From: JAGNRR01 sp964389575
GTDB lineage: Bacteria; Bacteroidota; Bacteroidia; Chitinophagales; Chitinophagaceae
Assembly: GCA_964389575.1 (NCBI GenBank)
Contig: CAYMFF010000006.1
Span: forward strand, 4,253-68,252
Length of the DNA stretch: 64,000 nt
Direction of reading: 5' to 3'
The notes beneath the pieces were generated by a model. The model worked only from the letters and a program-made list of their open reading frames with translations, searched no databases and was not told the DNA's origin. The translations under genes were made by a program, and so were the position numbers. Positions 53,284 to 62,477 of this stretch are shown here, piece by piece (positions within the stretch are counted from its first letter, which is position 1; each line of letters begins with the position of its first letter).

Positions 53284-55785
53284 ATGAACTTAAAAAGTAT
53301 TTTAATATTTGGATCGCTACTGCAATTTGTAGTTTCAACTTCTATTGCACAAACGGTTCCAATAATTAACCATTCAGTCAATGCTAATGGGCAAGTTCAA
53401 TTAGAGATTAACGCAAAGGCAAATCATTATTACATTTTAAAGGTAAAAGAAAACCAGGCGCCGGGTTTAGAGATTCCAACTTCTATGACCTTGGGAAAAT
53501 CTGGCAAACTGATACTTTCAGAACCTTTAGGAGCTTTATCAAAAGATGAATACTTGGTTTTTGAATACCCAGTTAACAACCCAGCCGATACTGATGGCGA
53601 TGGCATAGATGACATCACAGAATATAATAATATACCCGACCAAAGTCCGATTAACGCCGCCGAGTCAATTGGCATTCAAGATGGTGTTGTTTATATGGAC
53701 AGTTTTTCTGATTATAAAAAATTATCCATTCGAAAAGAATGGGTCCAATTTTCGGAATACCTAAATGGTTTGGGGCATTTTAAATTCATAATTGGAGAAC
53801 ATCATACCGCCAATCCAAGAACCTTTTTTATTAACACAAATACGCATTCTTTGCATCAAGATTTTGCGCTGTCAATTGGAACAATCAATCATTTAGCCAC
53901 AAGCGTAAAAAAAGGACAAATTGTATACCACCCGACGAGCATTTCGGCTAATGGCACATTAGGTACTTTTGCTTTTAATTACACTGGAGGTCATGGCGAT
54001 GACTTTGATGTCATTCAGCGGTCTCATGAATTATTGGCTGCCAATATGCCTTTTCTAAAAAACAACCTATCCTATTTCGTCACTGATAATGGAAAGGCGC
54101 AATACTTAGCTGATAAAGATTCGTTTAGTAAATATCGAATTCCTGTGTTGCTAGAAGAAGATGTTTATGCCGATGTAAATTACTGGGGATTAAATCAAAC
54201 AGAAGGTTATGGTTTATTTAGAAAGGTAGCTAGAGACGAAGTGCCTGCAGCAAAAGATATTGTATTGTATGAAACGATTCCCAATGCATTACCCAGAGTC
54301 GGTGGCATCATTACTTCTGTCATTCAAACACCGCTTTCTCATGTTAATCTAAGGGCTATTCAAGACAAAGTGCCCAATGCATTTATTCGCGACCCGCTCT
54401 TGATCGATTCAGTAGCCGATTTACTAGATAAGTATATCTATTTTAAAGTTGAGCAAGATAAATATTTCATTCGCGAAGCAACCCAACAAGAAGTCAATGA
54501 TTGGTATGAAGACATTCGACCTACGCAAGAACAAGATCCGCCTTTAAATCTCTGCCGAACCGAAATTCTTCCGTTGAGTAAAATAGGGTTTAAAATGTAT
54601 GATAGTTATGGTGCGAAATGCGCTAATCTGGCCACTCTACGAACCTTTAATTTTCCGCAAGGAACCATCCCCGACGGTTTTGGCGTTCCTTTTCATTATT
54701 ATCAAGAATTCATGAAGCACAACAATTTTTTTCCTGAACTGGAAAAAATGCTCAACGATAAATCGTTTCAGGCCGATCGATTAGTGCGCGATGTAATGCT
54801 AGATGCTTTTAGAAAAAAAATCCGAGCCGGCTCTATGCCAACTTGGATGCTAAATAATCTTGATGACATGCACAACAAATTTCCGTTGGGCACCTCGGTT
54901 CGTTGTCGATCGAGCACCAATAATGAAGACTTACCAGGATTTAATGGTGCCGGCTTGTACTCTTCCAAAACACAACACCCTGATGAAGGACACATTTCAA
55001 AATCAATCAAACAAGTATATGCTAGCCTTTGGAATCTCCGTGCTTTTGAGGAACGAGATTTTTATAGAGTCAACCATTATAAAACGTCTATGGGCGTGCT
55101 TTGCCACCCCAATTTCTCCGATGAAATTGCCAATGGTGTGGGCGTCAGCACGGACCCTTTATATAATACAAACAATACGTTTTATTTAAATTCTCAAGTC
55201 GGTGAAGAACTAATTACCAATCCAGATAGCAATGCTGCTCCTGAAGAAATATTACTGGATCGGATTTCATTGGGATCCAATGATTACATTGTTATACAAC
55301 GTTCTAACCTATTACATCAAGATTCTGTTATAATGTCCGATGCATATCTGAATCAGATGCGGGAATATTTAAATATTATTCATGACGAATTTAAAATACT
55401 GTACAAAGCAGAAAACATTCCGCAATTTGCAATGGATATAGAATATAAAATTGATAAAGACAATCAACTCGTCATAAAACAAGCACGCCCTTGGGTGACC
55501 TATTCATTACTCAATTATTATTCAAATGAAGAAGCCTCTCCTGAAGATTTAATTGTCTATCCTAATCCCGTCATCAATTGTATTAATGTTGAATGTGACA
55601 ATTGTGGTTTAGCCAAAATCACCATAACAGATATTACTGGACGTCAATTACAACAAAAAACTGTAGCGGATAACAACAACGATAAACGTGTTGAATTAGA
55701 CCAGTTACCACCAGGCATATATTTTCTAAATACCTTTTTAGAAAATAATCAACGTTTTGAGAGTAGACAATTCATAAAACGATGA
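53284..55785 (+). CDS. Exported PEP-synthase/dikinase-like protein with type IX sorting domain
   Basis: 833 residues with signal peptide (cleavage near TSIAQ). A calcium-type repeat DTDGDGIDD lies at 103-110. A swivel-domain-like motif TPLSHVNLRAI (His353) resembles the phosphohistidine region of PEP-utilising enzymes and glucan dikinases. A PPDK/PEP-synthase ATP-grasp-like region follows at about 430-750, with SVRCRSSTNNEDLPGFNGAG near 537-556 and a final VIKQARPW strand motif. The tail (from VYPNPVINCINVE, about 757) is a type A sorting domain. Such a nucleotide-using fold outside the cell is unusual. It may bind rather than turn over substrate. It overlaps the next gene by 4 bases. Confidence 0.8.
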   Translation: MNLKSILIFGSLLQFVVSTSIAQTVPIINHSVNANGQVQLEINAKANHYYILKVKENQAPGLEIPTSMTLGKSGKLILSEPLGALSKDEYLVFEYPVNNPADTDGDGIDDITEYNNIPDQSPINAAESIGIQDGVVYMDSFSDYKKLSIRKEWVQFSEYLNGLGHFKFIIGEHHTANPRTFFINTNTHSLHQDFALSIGTINHLATSVKKGQIVYHPTSISANGTLGTFAFNYTGGHGDDFDVIQRSHELLAANMPFLKNNLSYFVTDNGKAQYLADKDSFSKYRIPVLLEEDVYADVNYWGLNQTEGYGLFRKVARDEVPAAKDIVLYETIPNALPRVGGIITSVIQTPLSHVNLRAIQDKVPNAFIRDPLLIDSVADLLDKYIYFKVEQDKYFIREATQQEVNDWYEDIRPTQEQDPPLNLCRTEILPLSKIGFKMYDSYGAKCANLATLRTFNFPQGTIPDGFGVPFHYYQEFMKHNNFFPELEKMLNDKSFQADRLVRDVMLDAFRKKIRAGSMPTWMLNNLDDMHNKFPLGTSVRCRSSTNNEDLPGFNGAGLYSSKTQHPDEGHISKSIKQVYASLWNLRAFEERDFYRVNHYKTSMGVLCHPNFSDEIANGVGVSTDPLYNTNNTFYLNSQVGEELITNPDSNAAPEEILLDRISLGSNDYIVIQRSNLLHQDSVIMSDAYLNQMREYLNIIHDEFKILYKAENIPQFAMDIEYKIDKDNQLVIKQARPWVTYSLLNYYSNEEASPEDLIVYPNPVINCINVECDNCGLAKITITDITGRQLQQKTVADNNNDKRVELDQLPPGIYFLNTFLENNQRFESRQFIKR

Positions 55786-56147
55786 CTCCAAAAAAGCTAT
55801 TACAACTAGATGCGTTTGGAGCTTTAGTATCTGCTTTTTTACTCGGCATTGTGTTAGCTACGTATAATCATTTAATCGGCATGCCTAAAATTGATTTATA
55901 CATTCTAGCGAGCATTCCCATTTTATTTCTACTATTTGATTTGTACAGTTTATTCATTGTAAAAACCAAACTGCACAACAATCTTCGAATAATTGCTTAT
56001 TGCAATTTGGCTTATTGTATTTTGTCTATTGGCTTTTTATTTATTCACTACGGCGATTTGAGCGTATTAGGTTGGATCTATTTTATCGGTGAAATTTTAA
56101 TCGTATTCAGCTTAGCACTTTATGAAATAAAAGCAAGTTCGATTTAG
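55782..56147 (+). CDS. Small four-helix membrane protein of unknown function
   Basis: 121 residues with four hydrophobic helices (about 12-28, 38-57, 68-87 and 92-113) and little else. The start overlaps the exported dikinase-like gene by 4 bases (ATGA), so it is coupled to it. I recognise no family. It may be unrelated in function and simply cotranscribed. Confidence 0.7.
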   Translation: MTPKKLLQLDAFGALVSAFLLGIVLATYNHLIGMPKIDLYILASIPILFLLFDLYSLFIVKTKLHNNLRIIAYCNLAYCILSIGFLFIHYGDLSVLGWIYFIGEILIVFSLALYEIKASSI

Positions 56148-56186
56148 GATACCGCTGACTTAGCTTTTTTATTTACTTTTAGCTTT

Positions 56187-56708
56187 ATGCGAATACTACC
56201 GTACTTGTCCGTAGCTACATTTTTCCTTTTTATAAGTTGCAATCCCGCTAATTCTAAAACGGATAAACCTGATATAGAAAAGAACACAAACGATATAAAT
56301 AAGCTCCTAGATAATTGGCATCAGTCTGCAGCAAAAGCTGATTTGGATACGTATATCAACATCATGGACAGTGGCGCCATCTACATAGGCACAGACCCTA
56401 CTGAAAACTGGACTCGAGAAGAATTTGCCACCTTCTGTAAACCCTATTTTGATAAAAAAACTACTTGGGACTTCACCCCTCTTCAGCGCAATTTGTATTT
56501 CGGTCAAGCTAGAAAAACAGCTTGGTTTGACGAACTTCTCAAAACTCACATGGGCACTTGCAGAGGTTCGGGCGCTCTGGAAAAAACAAACGAACAGTGG
56601 AAAATTAAACATTACGTGCTATCCATGACGATACCGAATGATGATACAGAGGCCGTAAAAAAAGCCAAAAAGAAGAATGATGATGCATTCTTAAATTCCT
56701 TCAATTAA
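56187..56708 (+). CDS. SnoaL/NTF2-like lipoprotein
   Basis: 173 residues with a lipoprotein signal peptide (LSVATFFLFISC, Cys about 18). The mature domain has the cone-shaped NTF2/SnoaL-like pattern: an N-terminal helix INKLLDNWHQSAAKADLDTYINIM, then DSGAIYIGTDPTENWTREEF, and strands ending GSGALEKTNEQWKIKHYVLSM. This form is common in Bacteroidota (SnoaL_3-type). A ligand or reaction is not predictable. A one-off -7 box TACTTTTA (56174-56181) ends 5 bases before the ATG. Confidence 0.8.
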   Translation: MRILPYLSVATFFLFISCNPANSKTDKPDIEKNTNDINKLLDNWHQSAAKADLDTYINIMDSGAIYIGTDPTENWTREEFATFCKPYFDKKTTWDFTPLQRNLYFGQARKTAWFDELLKTHMGTCRGSGALEKTNEQWKIKHYVLSMTIPNDDTEAVKKAKKKNDDAFLNSFN

Positions 56709-56752
56709 ACTTTAACCTGAGTGCAACACTTTCTTTTCTTACTTTGTAGATA

Positions 56753-57412
56753 ATGAAGAAAAGAATCTTTCTATTGCTCGGGGCTGTTTTGGTTTTTGGA
56801 ATTTCTGCTACATACTATTTAGATATAACTGGCGGTAAGCAATTAAAAAAGGCGATTAAGAATAATGAATTACATGAAGGCGATATCATTTTTCAGTCAA
56901 CTAATTCTAGGCAATGCGATGCGGTAAAAATGGTTACCAAATCTGAATGGAGCCACTGCGGCTTAATTTTTAATCGTTACAATAAAAAAAATGATTGGTG
57001 GGTACTAGAAGCTGTGCAACCCGTTCGTTGGACTCGACTTAAAAGTTTTATCGCGCGAGGAACCAAAGGGCATTACGCCATCAAAAGATTAGTTGGCGAA
57101 TCAGTGGATTCAAAAACAGGCGATAAATTACAAGCTGAAGCAGAAAAATATCTAGGAAAAAATTATGATGCCCTTTTCGCTTGGAGCAACGAAAGTATTT
57201 ACTGTTCAGAGTTAGTCTGGAAAACATATCAAAATGTAATCCATCAAGATGTGGGACAAACGCAGCAGCTAAAGGACTTTGATTTAAGTCACCCAAGTGT
57301 TGCTTCAATTGCTGCAGAACGATACGGCGACAACATTCCCTGGGAAGAAAAAGTAATTTCGCCACAAGCCATTTACGAATCGAGTAAATTGGAAACAGTC
57401 ATTAAGCACTAA
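56753..57412 (+). CDS. YiiX/YebB-like NlpC/P60-superfamily cysteine hydrolase
   Basis: 219 residues with an N-terminal membrane helix or uncleaved signal (4-22). The permuted papain-like fold of the YiiX family is visible: GDIIFQST (43-50), His68 in WSHCGLIF, Glu86 in VLEAVQPV, and the catalytic Cys151 in YCSELVWK. Related enzymes act on lipids, peptides or peptidoglycan fragments; this one's substrate is unknown. It is anchored facing the periplasm. The gene order with the M23 peptidase and sulfatase suggests an envelope-remodelling neighbourhood. Confidence 0.85.
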   Translation: MKKRIFLLLGAVLVFGISATYYLDITGGKQLKKAIKNNELHEGDIIFQSTNSRQCDAVKMVTKSEWSHCGLIFNRYNKKNDWWVLEAVQPVRWTRLKSFIARGTKGHYAIKRLVGESVDSKTGDKLQAEAEKYLGKNYDALFAWSNESIYCSELVWKTYQNVIHQDVGQTQQLKDFDLSHPSVASIAAERYGDNIPWEEKVISPQAIYESSKLETVIKH

Positions 57413-57469
57413 GGAAATTCAAAACTGAATTCAAGTCAACGTATCAATATCATTTCTTAAATTTATGAA

Positions 57470-59044
57470 ATGATATTTCGTTTGGTAATTATTTTTTCCC
57501 TTCTCAGTAATTTAGCGGTAGCGCAACAAAATACGATTCTATTAATAGCGGATGATGTAAGTCCAGATTATTTTGGATTTTATGCCAACAATGACACAGC
57601 GATTACGCCCGTGTTGAGCGAACTGGCTAATAAAGGGGTTGTTTTTGATCGTGCATGGGCCTATCCAGTGTGCACTCCAACTCGAGCTTCCATGATGACA
57701 GGACGCTATGGCTTCAGAACTGGAATGGGTCATGTGGTTTCGGGTTCTAATACGAACCAATTAAATTTGTCAGAAACAAGTATCGCTAGTATTCTTCGGA
57801 ATCAAACAGCACCGCAATATGCCACTGGCTTAGTTGGAAAATGGCATTTACATTCCGCACCCGGCAACCTAAACAATCCTAATATATTGGATTGGCAATA
57901 TTACTCGGGCAACTTTGCTGGTGCGATTCAGGATTATTACAGTTATCAGAAAGTAACCAATGGGAGTTCAGCAACGGATACAACTTATGCGACTACATCC
58001 ACTGTGAACGATGCCATAAGCTGGTTAGATACTTTGCCAGGCAATCAACCTTTTTTCCTTTGGGTTGCTTTTAACGCTCCTCATACTCCGTTTCACAAAC
58101 CACCTTCTAATCTAATTAGCGAGCCGAATCTGCCAGGAACAAATAATCATATCAATAATAATCAAGCTCGATATTTTAAAGCATCTATTGATGCCATGGA
58201 TTCTGAAATAGGTCGTCTTATGCAATATTTAAATGCAAACGGATTAATGGATAGTACCAATATTATTTTCTTAGGGGATAATGGAACCTCTAATCAGATT
58301 TCTAAAAATCCGGTCAGTGGTCAGAGCAAAGGAACCCTTTATAATTATGGTGTGGAAGTTCCAATGTTTATTTCGGGACCGGCCGTAATTTCTCCAAACA
58401 GACGAACCAATGAAATGGTAAGTAGTGTAGATATTTTTGCCACCGTGGCAGATTTAGCTGGCGCATCAACTTGGAACCCGAATAATGTAACAATGGATTC
58501 AAGAAGCTTATTGCCCATTATTAAAAATCAAACTAGCACGCATCGTGGCTATCAATTTTCAGAGCAATTTGGCCCTGGCACCGAGCCAAGAGATGGAAAA
58601 AGTATACGAAATCAAGATTATCATCTGATACGATTTGATTCTAATCTGACACAAGAATTTTATCATATCGCCTCTGATACTTTTGAGACGAATGACCTCC
58701 TGTTAAACCAAACCAATATGACTAGTACTGATATTGCCAATTATCATTTGCTCTGCGACTCTCTCAATGCCTTAGTCGGTGGCATTAGTTGTTTACCACT
58801 TTCTAATTCAACTAATAGTTTATCAACTCAGCATTGCGAAATTTATCCAAACCCTGTTCAGAACAAACTATTCATATCATCTCAATATGAAATACATTCT
58901 GTTCTGATTTATGATATGCAAGGAAGATTACTTATTAGTAAAAAAGAAGAGAACATAAAGCATATTGATACACAAACATTATCAAAGGGTTACTATTTTA
59001 TAAAATCGAACCACCAATCAGTACGACCTTTTGCAAAGTTTTAA
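57470..59044 (+). CDS. Secreted sulfatase with type IX sorting domain
   Basis: 524 residues with signal peptide 1-18 (cleavage near AVAQ). Metal ligands IADDVSPDYFG (Asp28, Asp29) and the formylglycine-conversion motif CTPTRASMMTGRYG (Cys68) mark an active S1-type sulfatase; GDNGTS near residue 268 gives further metal ligands. The C-terminal 80 residues start EIYPNPVQNKLFIS, a type A sorting domain. It should remove sulfate esters from extracellular polysaccharides. Cys68 needs maturation by a formylglycine-generating or anaerobic sulfatase-maturing enzyme, neither of which is in this window. The stop overlaps the convergent channel gene by 4 bases. Confidence 0.9.
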   Translation: MIFRLVIIFSLLSNLAVAQQNTILLIADDVSPDYFGFYANNDTAITPVLSELANKGVVFDRAWAYPVCTPTRASMMTGRYGFRTGMGHVVSGSNTNQLNLSETSIASILRNQTAPQYATGLVGKWHLHSAPGNLNNPNILDWQYYSGNFAGAIQDYYSYQKVTNGSSATDTTYATTSTVNDAISWLDTLPGNQPFFLWVAFNAPHTPFHKPPSNLISEPNLPGTNNHINNNQARYFKASIDAMDSEIGRLMQYLNANGLMDSTNIIFLGDNGTSNQISKNPVSGQSKGTLYNYGVEVPMFISGPAVISPNRRTNEMVSSVDIFATVADLAGASTWNPNNVTMDSRSLLPIIKNQTSTHRGYQFSEQFGPGTEPRDGKSIRNQDYHLIRFDSNLTQEFYHIASDTFETNDLLLNQTNMTSTDIANYHLLCDSLNALVGGISCLPLSNSTNSLSTQHCEIYPNPVQNKLFISSQYEIHSVLIYDMQGRLLISKKEENIKHIDTQTLSKGYYFIKSNHQSVRPFAKF

Positions 59045-60135
59045 TCAGTTACTAATTGCTGATGCACGTAGTTAAAAATATGTTCTTTAATAATGCGTTC
59101 GGTGCGTTTATTCTCGGTAAAAATCACCTTACCGGAACCTTCCATGCTGGACTTGATTAAAAAGGTAATTGTATACTCGACATTATCATCTTTTAAATCT
59201 GTTTTATAGATATTAATTACTGGGTCATCGCTTAATTCATGATCAGTCAATAAATTATTGCCACACTCTTCACGAATAAATTGTTTGAGCGCATCAATGT
59301 CAAATACATAATGCTGTTTAATCCAAAAAGTAAGATAGATACTAATAAACTGCCGTTTACTATGGTTCACCACTGTATTGTTTATTAAGTCACTATTCGG
59401 AATAATAAACTCCTCGCCTTTTAGTGATTTAAGAATTGTGTATCTCGGTTCAATTTTCCACACTTTACCGGTATGACCATTAACCGTAATATAATCTTTA
59501 ATCATTATCTCCTGCTCCATATTAATAATCATAGAAGCTAAAAAATCATTGATAATATTTCGAAATGCGAAACCAACTGCAGCAACCGAAATGGCAAAAC
59601 CAGTTTTAGCCCAGTCGCTTAATTCTACATTCCAACCATATACCAGCCATAGATAAATCGCCACTGGAATAATTGAATATTTTAAGGTAGCAAATACAAA
59701 TAGTACAATCTGATCATCAAGTACAGTTTCGGTTTTGCGCACTCTAGGCAATACCGCCAAGAGCAAAAACTCATTTAAACGTTTCAGCATTATTACCGAA
59801 ACAATTAGATACAATCCAAAGACAATTGGTTTTTGAAAACGAGCTAAATAACCATCTGCTTTCAAGTGATAAATAGCTAGATAAATAAGAGTAGCGATTA
59901 TGAAATTTAAGACCGCTGGCAAACTCTCATTATACTTATCTTTTAATGCAATACGATATTGAAAAATTTTCAATCCCTTTAAAAAATTAATAATCAACTT
60001 CCAATACAATAAGCCGATAGAAGCTGGAATCAGGAATAAAGCTTCTTTGGTATATGCATTCACAAAACCAACATATATGCATATTACTGCACAAGTAGCA
60101 ATTAAAAATATTTTGACGTACTTATGAATCTTCAT
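59041..60135 (-). CDS. MscS-family mechanosensitive ion channel
   Basis: 364 residues. Four to five membrane helices (about 8-25, 30-50, 75-92, 103-118 and 150-170) lead to the pore helix GFAISVAAVGFAFRNIINDFLASMIINMEQ (about 178-207). Then comes the beta domain with the family motif DYITVNGHTGKVWKIEPRYTILKSLKGEEFIIPNSDLI. The C-terminal cytosolic cage runs to about 355. The extra N-terminal helices resemble the YbdG-type branch. It would release ions on membrane stretch. No regulator is adjacent. Confidence 0.9.
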   Translation of the reverse strand: MKIHKYVKIFLIATCAVICIYVGFVNAYTKEALFLIPASIGLLYWKLIINFLKGLKIFQYRIALKDKYNESLPAVLNFIIATLIYLAIYHLKADGYLARFQKPIVFGLYLIVSVIMLKRLNEFLLLAVLPRVRKTETVLDDQIVLFVFATLKYSIIPVAIYLWLVYGWNVELSDWAKTGFAISVAAVGFAFRNIINDFLASMIINMEQEIMIKDYITVNGHTGKVWKIEPRYTILKSLKGEEFIIPNSDLINNTVVNHSKRQFISIYLTFWIKQHYVFDIDALKQFIREECGNNLLTDHELSDDPVINIYKTDLKDDNVEYTITFLIKSSMEGSGKVIFTENKRTERIIKEHIFNYVHQQLVTD

Positions 60136-60172
60136 TAATTAATGTAAAATGTAAAATTAGTTTTTAAAAACC

Positions 60173-60331
60173 CTATTTCTGGGCTACATTATTGCGATCT
60201 ATATATAAAATGATAGCAATCAATATAAACCCTACCCCTGTCAGCATTGGAGGAATCATAGCTTTCATACCACCTAAATAAAGCATTACAATAGCCACAA
60301 CAAGCAATAGCACAATTAATATATTTCTCAT
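60173..60331 (-). CDS. Small two-helix membrane protein
   Basis: 52 residues from the ATG at 60331 (MRNILIVLLLVVAIVMLYLGG...), with helices at 4-19 and 28-45 and a short charged tail. The longer non-ATG frame start is not needed. It is 37 bases upstream of the MscS gene on the same strand and may share its transcript. Function unknown. Confidence 0.6.
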   Translation of the reverse strand: MRNILIVLLLVVAIVMLYLGGMKAMIPPMLTGVGFILIAIILYIDRNNVAQK

Positions 60332-60407
60332 ACTTAAATATACTGCTAATACGAGCAAACTTTGTAGGATTCACTGATAAGCACTTATCTGAATTTGTGG
60401 AAATCAA

Positions 60408-60440
60408 TTTTGAATATGAATCAGTTGTAATTTAACTTTG
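60408..60440 (+). promoter_or_regulatory. Consensus promoter upstream of the small membrane gene/GT2 operon
   Basis: TTTTG (60408-60412), 20 bases, then TAACTTTG (60433-60440) match the Bacteroidota consensus. The box ends 10 bases before the ATG at 60451. Confidence 0.75.
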
Positions 60441-60450
60441 GGGCATCATT

Positions 60451-60660
60451 ATGGAAAATAACGATTTATACATAGACAATGACGCTGACATTGAATTGAA
60501 CAAGCCTTCAAAAGCTAGGTTTTTATTCCTATTAGGATTCCTTGGTTTTTTTGTGTTTTTTGCAGCTTGTAATTATGGACTTTTTACCAAAAAGTATAAA
60601 AGCAATGCAGATGTAGAAGTCCCTGACCACACAAAGTACACGCCCAAATACGATAAATAA
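60451..60660 (+). CDS. Small single-span membrane protein
   Basis: 69 residues: an acidic N-terminus (MENNDLYIDNDADIELNKP), one membrane helix (about 25-46) and a charged, Lys-rich C-terminus. No family recognised. It has a good promoter and is followed after 3 bases by the glycosyltransferase gene, so it may assist that enzyme at the membrane or simply lead the transcript. Confidence 0.65.
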   Translation: MENNDLYIDNDADIELNKPSKARFLFLLGFLGFFVFFAACNYGLFTKKYKSNADVEVPDHTKYTPKYDK

Positions 60661-60663
60661 ATC

Positions 60664-61716
60664 GTGGTACAATGCGCTACAGATACGGCTGTAGTCATCT
60701 TGAGCTATAACGGCAAAGATTTACACAGAGAATTCCTTCCGCTCATAGTAGCAGAAGCTAGAGAAGATTATGACGTGGTCTTGATTGATAATGCGTCAAC
60801 CGATGGTACATACGAATATGTAAAAGAAAACTTCCCGAGCGTAACGTTAATTCAACATCAAACCAATAATGGTTTTGCCCAAGGCTATCATGACGGCCTC
60901 AAACAAATCGAGGCGAAATATTACGTTCTGCTAAGTGCTGATTTTGAAGTAAGCTATGGTTGGTTCTTACCGGCTTATGCCACGATACAATCAGATGAAC
61001 AGATTGCGGCTGTGCAACCTAAAATATTATACCAAAAAGACAAAAGCCTATTTGAATATGCCGGAGCTGGTGGTGGCTTTATGGATAAATGGGGCTATAT
61101 GTTTTGTAGAGGACGTCTTTTTGACACCCTAGAAAAAGACAAGCATCAGTATGATGATACAGCAGAAGTTTTCTGGGCTGGCGGTGGTTGCTTTTTTGTT
61201 CGTGCAGCTCTGTATCATCAGTTCGGCGGTTTAGACCTTGACTTTTTTGCCCACATGGAAGAGATTGATTTATGCTGGCGCATGAAAAATGCAGGTTACA
61301 AAATTGCCTACAATGGAGCTAGTACGGTTTATCACGTTGGCGGCAGTGTGATTTCATATGGTAGCCCCAAAAAGCTTTTCTATAACTATAGAAACAGCTT
61401 ATCCTTGATGGTAAAAAATGAGAAGGGCTCAAAATTGTGGTGGTTGCTTCCTTGGCGATTGATATTGGATGGTATTAGTGCAGCACCCCATTTACTGAAA
61501 GGAGACTTTTCTTCTATTGGTGCTATCTTACGAGCACATTTTAGTTTCTATGGTCAACTACCTAGCTTATTGCGAAAAAGAAGAGCTAATAAACGGCTTT
61601 GGCAACATCGAAATGAAGAAGGCATTTACAATGAATCGATTATTAAACAATACTTCATAAAGAAAGTGAAAACGGCCAATGAATTACCTCGGTTTACGGT
61701 AAAGCAATTGGACTAA
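60664..61716 (+). CDS. GT2-family glycosyltransferase (rhamnosyltransferase-like)
   Basis: 350 residues, starting with GTG just 3 bases after the preceding stop. The GT-A fold landmarks are AVVILSYNGKD (about 9-19), LIDNASTDGTYEYV (about 39-52), NNGFAQGYHDGL, the metal region LSADFEV (about 93-99, where relatives usually have a D-x-D or SDVEV-like motif), GGGCFFVRAALYHQFGGLD, and HMEEIDLCWRMKNAGYKIAY with the catalytic Glu/Asp. A GSPKKLFYNYRNSLSLMVKN segment matches WbbL-like enzymes. It transfers a sugar from a nucleotide donor to an envelope glycan; donor and acceptor are unknown. The C-terminal amphipathic region suggests membrane association. Confidence 0.88.
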   Translation: MVQCATDTAVVILSYNGKDLHREFLPLIVAEAREDYDVVLIDNASTDGTYEYVKENFPSVTLIQHQTNNGFAQGYHDGLKQIEAKYYVLLSADFEVSYGWFLPAYATIQSDEQIAAVQPKILYQKDKSLFEYAGAGGGFMDKWGYMFCRGRLFDTLEKDKHQYDDTAEVFWAGGGCFFVRAALYHQFGGLDLDFFAHMEEIDLCWRMKNAGYKIAYNGASTVYHVGGSVISYGSPKKLFYNYRNSLSLMVKNEKGSKLWWLLPWRLILDGISAAPHLLKGDFSSIGAILRAHFSFYGQLPSLLRKRRANKRLWQHRNEEGIYNESIIKQYFIKKVKTANELPRFTVKQLD

Positions 61717-61752
61717 ACATAAACAGCAGAAAACTGATTTCATAACTGCTGA

Positions 61753-62265
61753 TTATAAACCATCTTTAAACGCTTGATTCAATTCTTTAAAATCTAATTT
61801 ACCGTTCACTCTTTTTAGATAGTTTGTCATAATAATAGCTTTTTCTATGCGCTTACTTTCGGTTTTAATTTTTCCGATAATATAAAGCAACGAGCGTTGC
61901 TTGCCGGGCGTTAATTTATGAAAGACGGTCTTGACTTCTTCATCTTGTGAGAAAATCTCTTCTATTTCAGGAGGCATGGGCATGCCATATTCGCTAGTAT
62001 CTGCTTCCAGCACCACTACGACTTCAGCACCTGGTTGAATCTTGAGTTTTTTTAAGCGCTCTTTATTTAGATTTATGTAATAATACCCACCCTTTACTGT
62101 TAAAATAGCCGAAGGATAAGGTGCTAAACCTTCTATGCTACAAATCAAACGCTTTTGTTTTTTCTCCTTGAAAAAATCATGAATCTTGGGTGGCACCACA
62201 ATGTGATACATATATACCCGATCATCCTCTAGCTTGGCAACCTGGGTTTTAAATTTCTTTTTCAC
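61753..62265 (-). CDS. YdeI/OmpD-associated family protein
   Basis: 170 residues, cytosolic. The N-terminal beta-barrel-like half carries ILTVKGGYYYINLNKERLKKLKIQPGAEVVVVLEAD (a DUF1905-like region, about 52-88). The C-terminal helical half has the family ending LTPGKQRSLLYIIGKIKTESKRIEKAIIMTNYL. Members are linked in annotation to bacteriocin protection, but a molecular function is not established. It stands alone, convergent with the glycosyltransferase gene. Confidence 0.78.
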   Translation of the reverse strand: MKKKFKTQVAKLEDDRVYMYHIVVPPKIHDFFKEKKQKRLICSIEGLAPYPSAILTVKGGYYYINLNKERLKKLKIQPGAEVVVVLEADTSEYGMPMPPEIEEIFSQDEEVKTVFHKLTPGKQRSLLYIIGKIKTESKRIEKAIIMTNYLKRVNGKLDFKELNQAFKDGL

Positions 62266-62477
62266 TCTACTAAGATAATTCTTAGTTTGTAAGACTGATA
62301 TTAGCCGTGTAGAAAAATTTACCCGTTTGTATCCGATTATAAACGGATAATTTCGTTTAGGTTCAAGTTGTCATTATTTCCTAACGATTTTTTTATACTA
62401 TTTTTGGCAAATAAGCGACATTTGTTATTGCGTATATACAGATGTTAGTAGGAATTTTAAAACGTAATTTTAATGAA

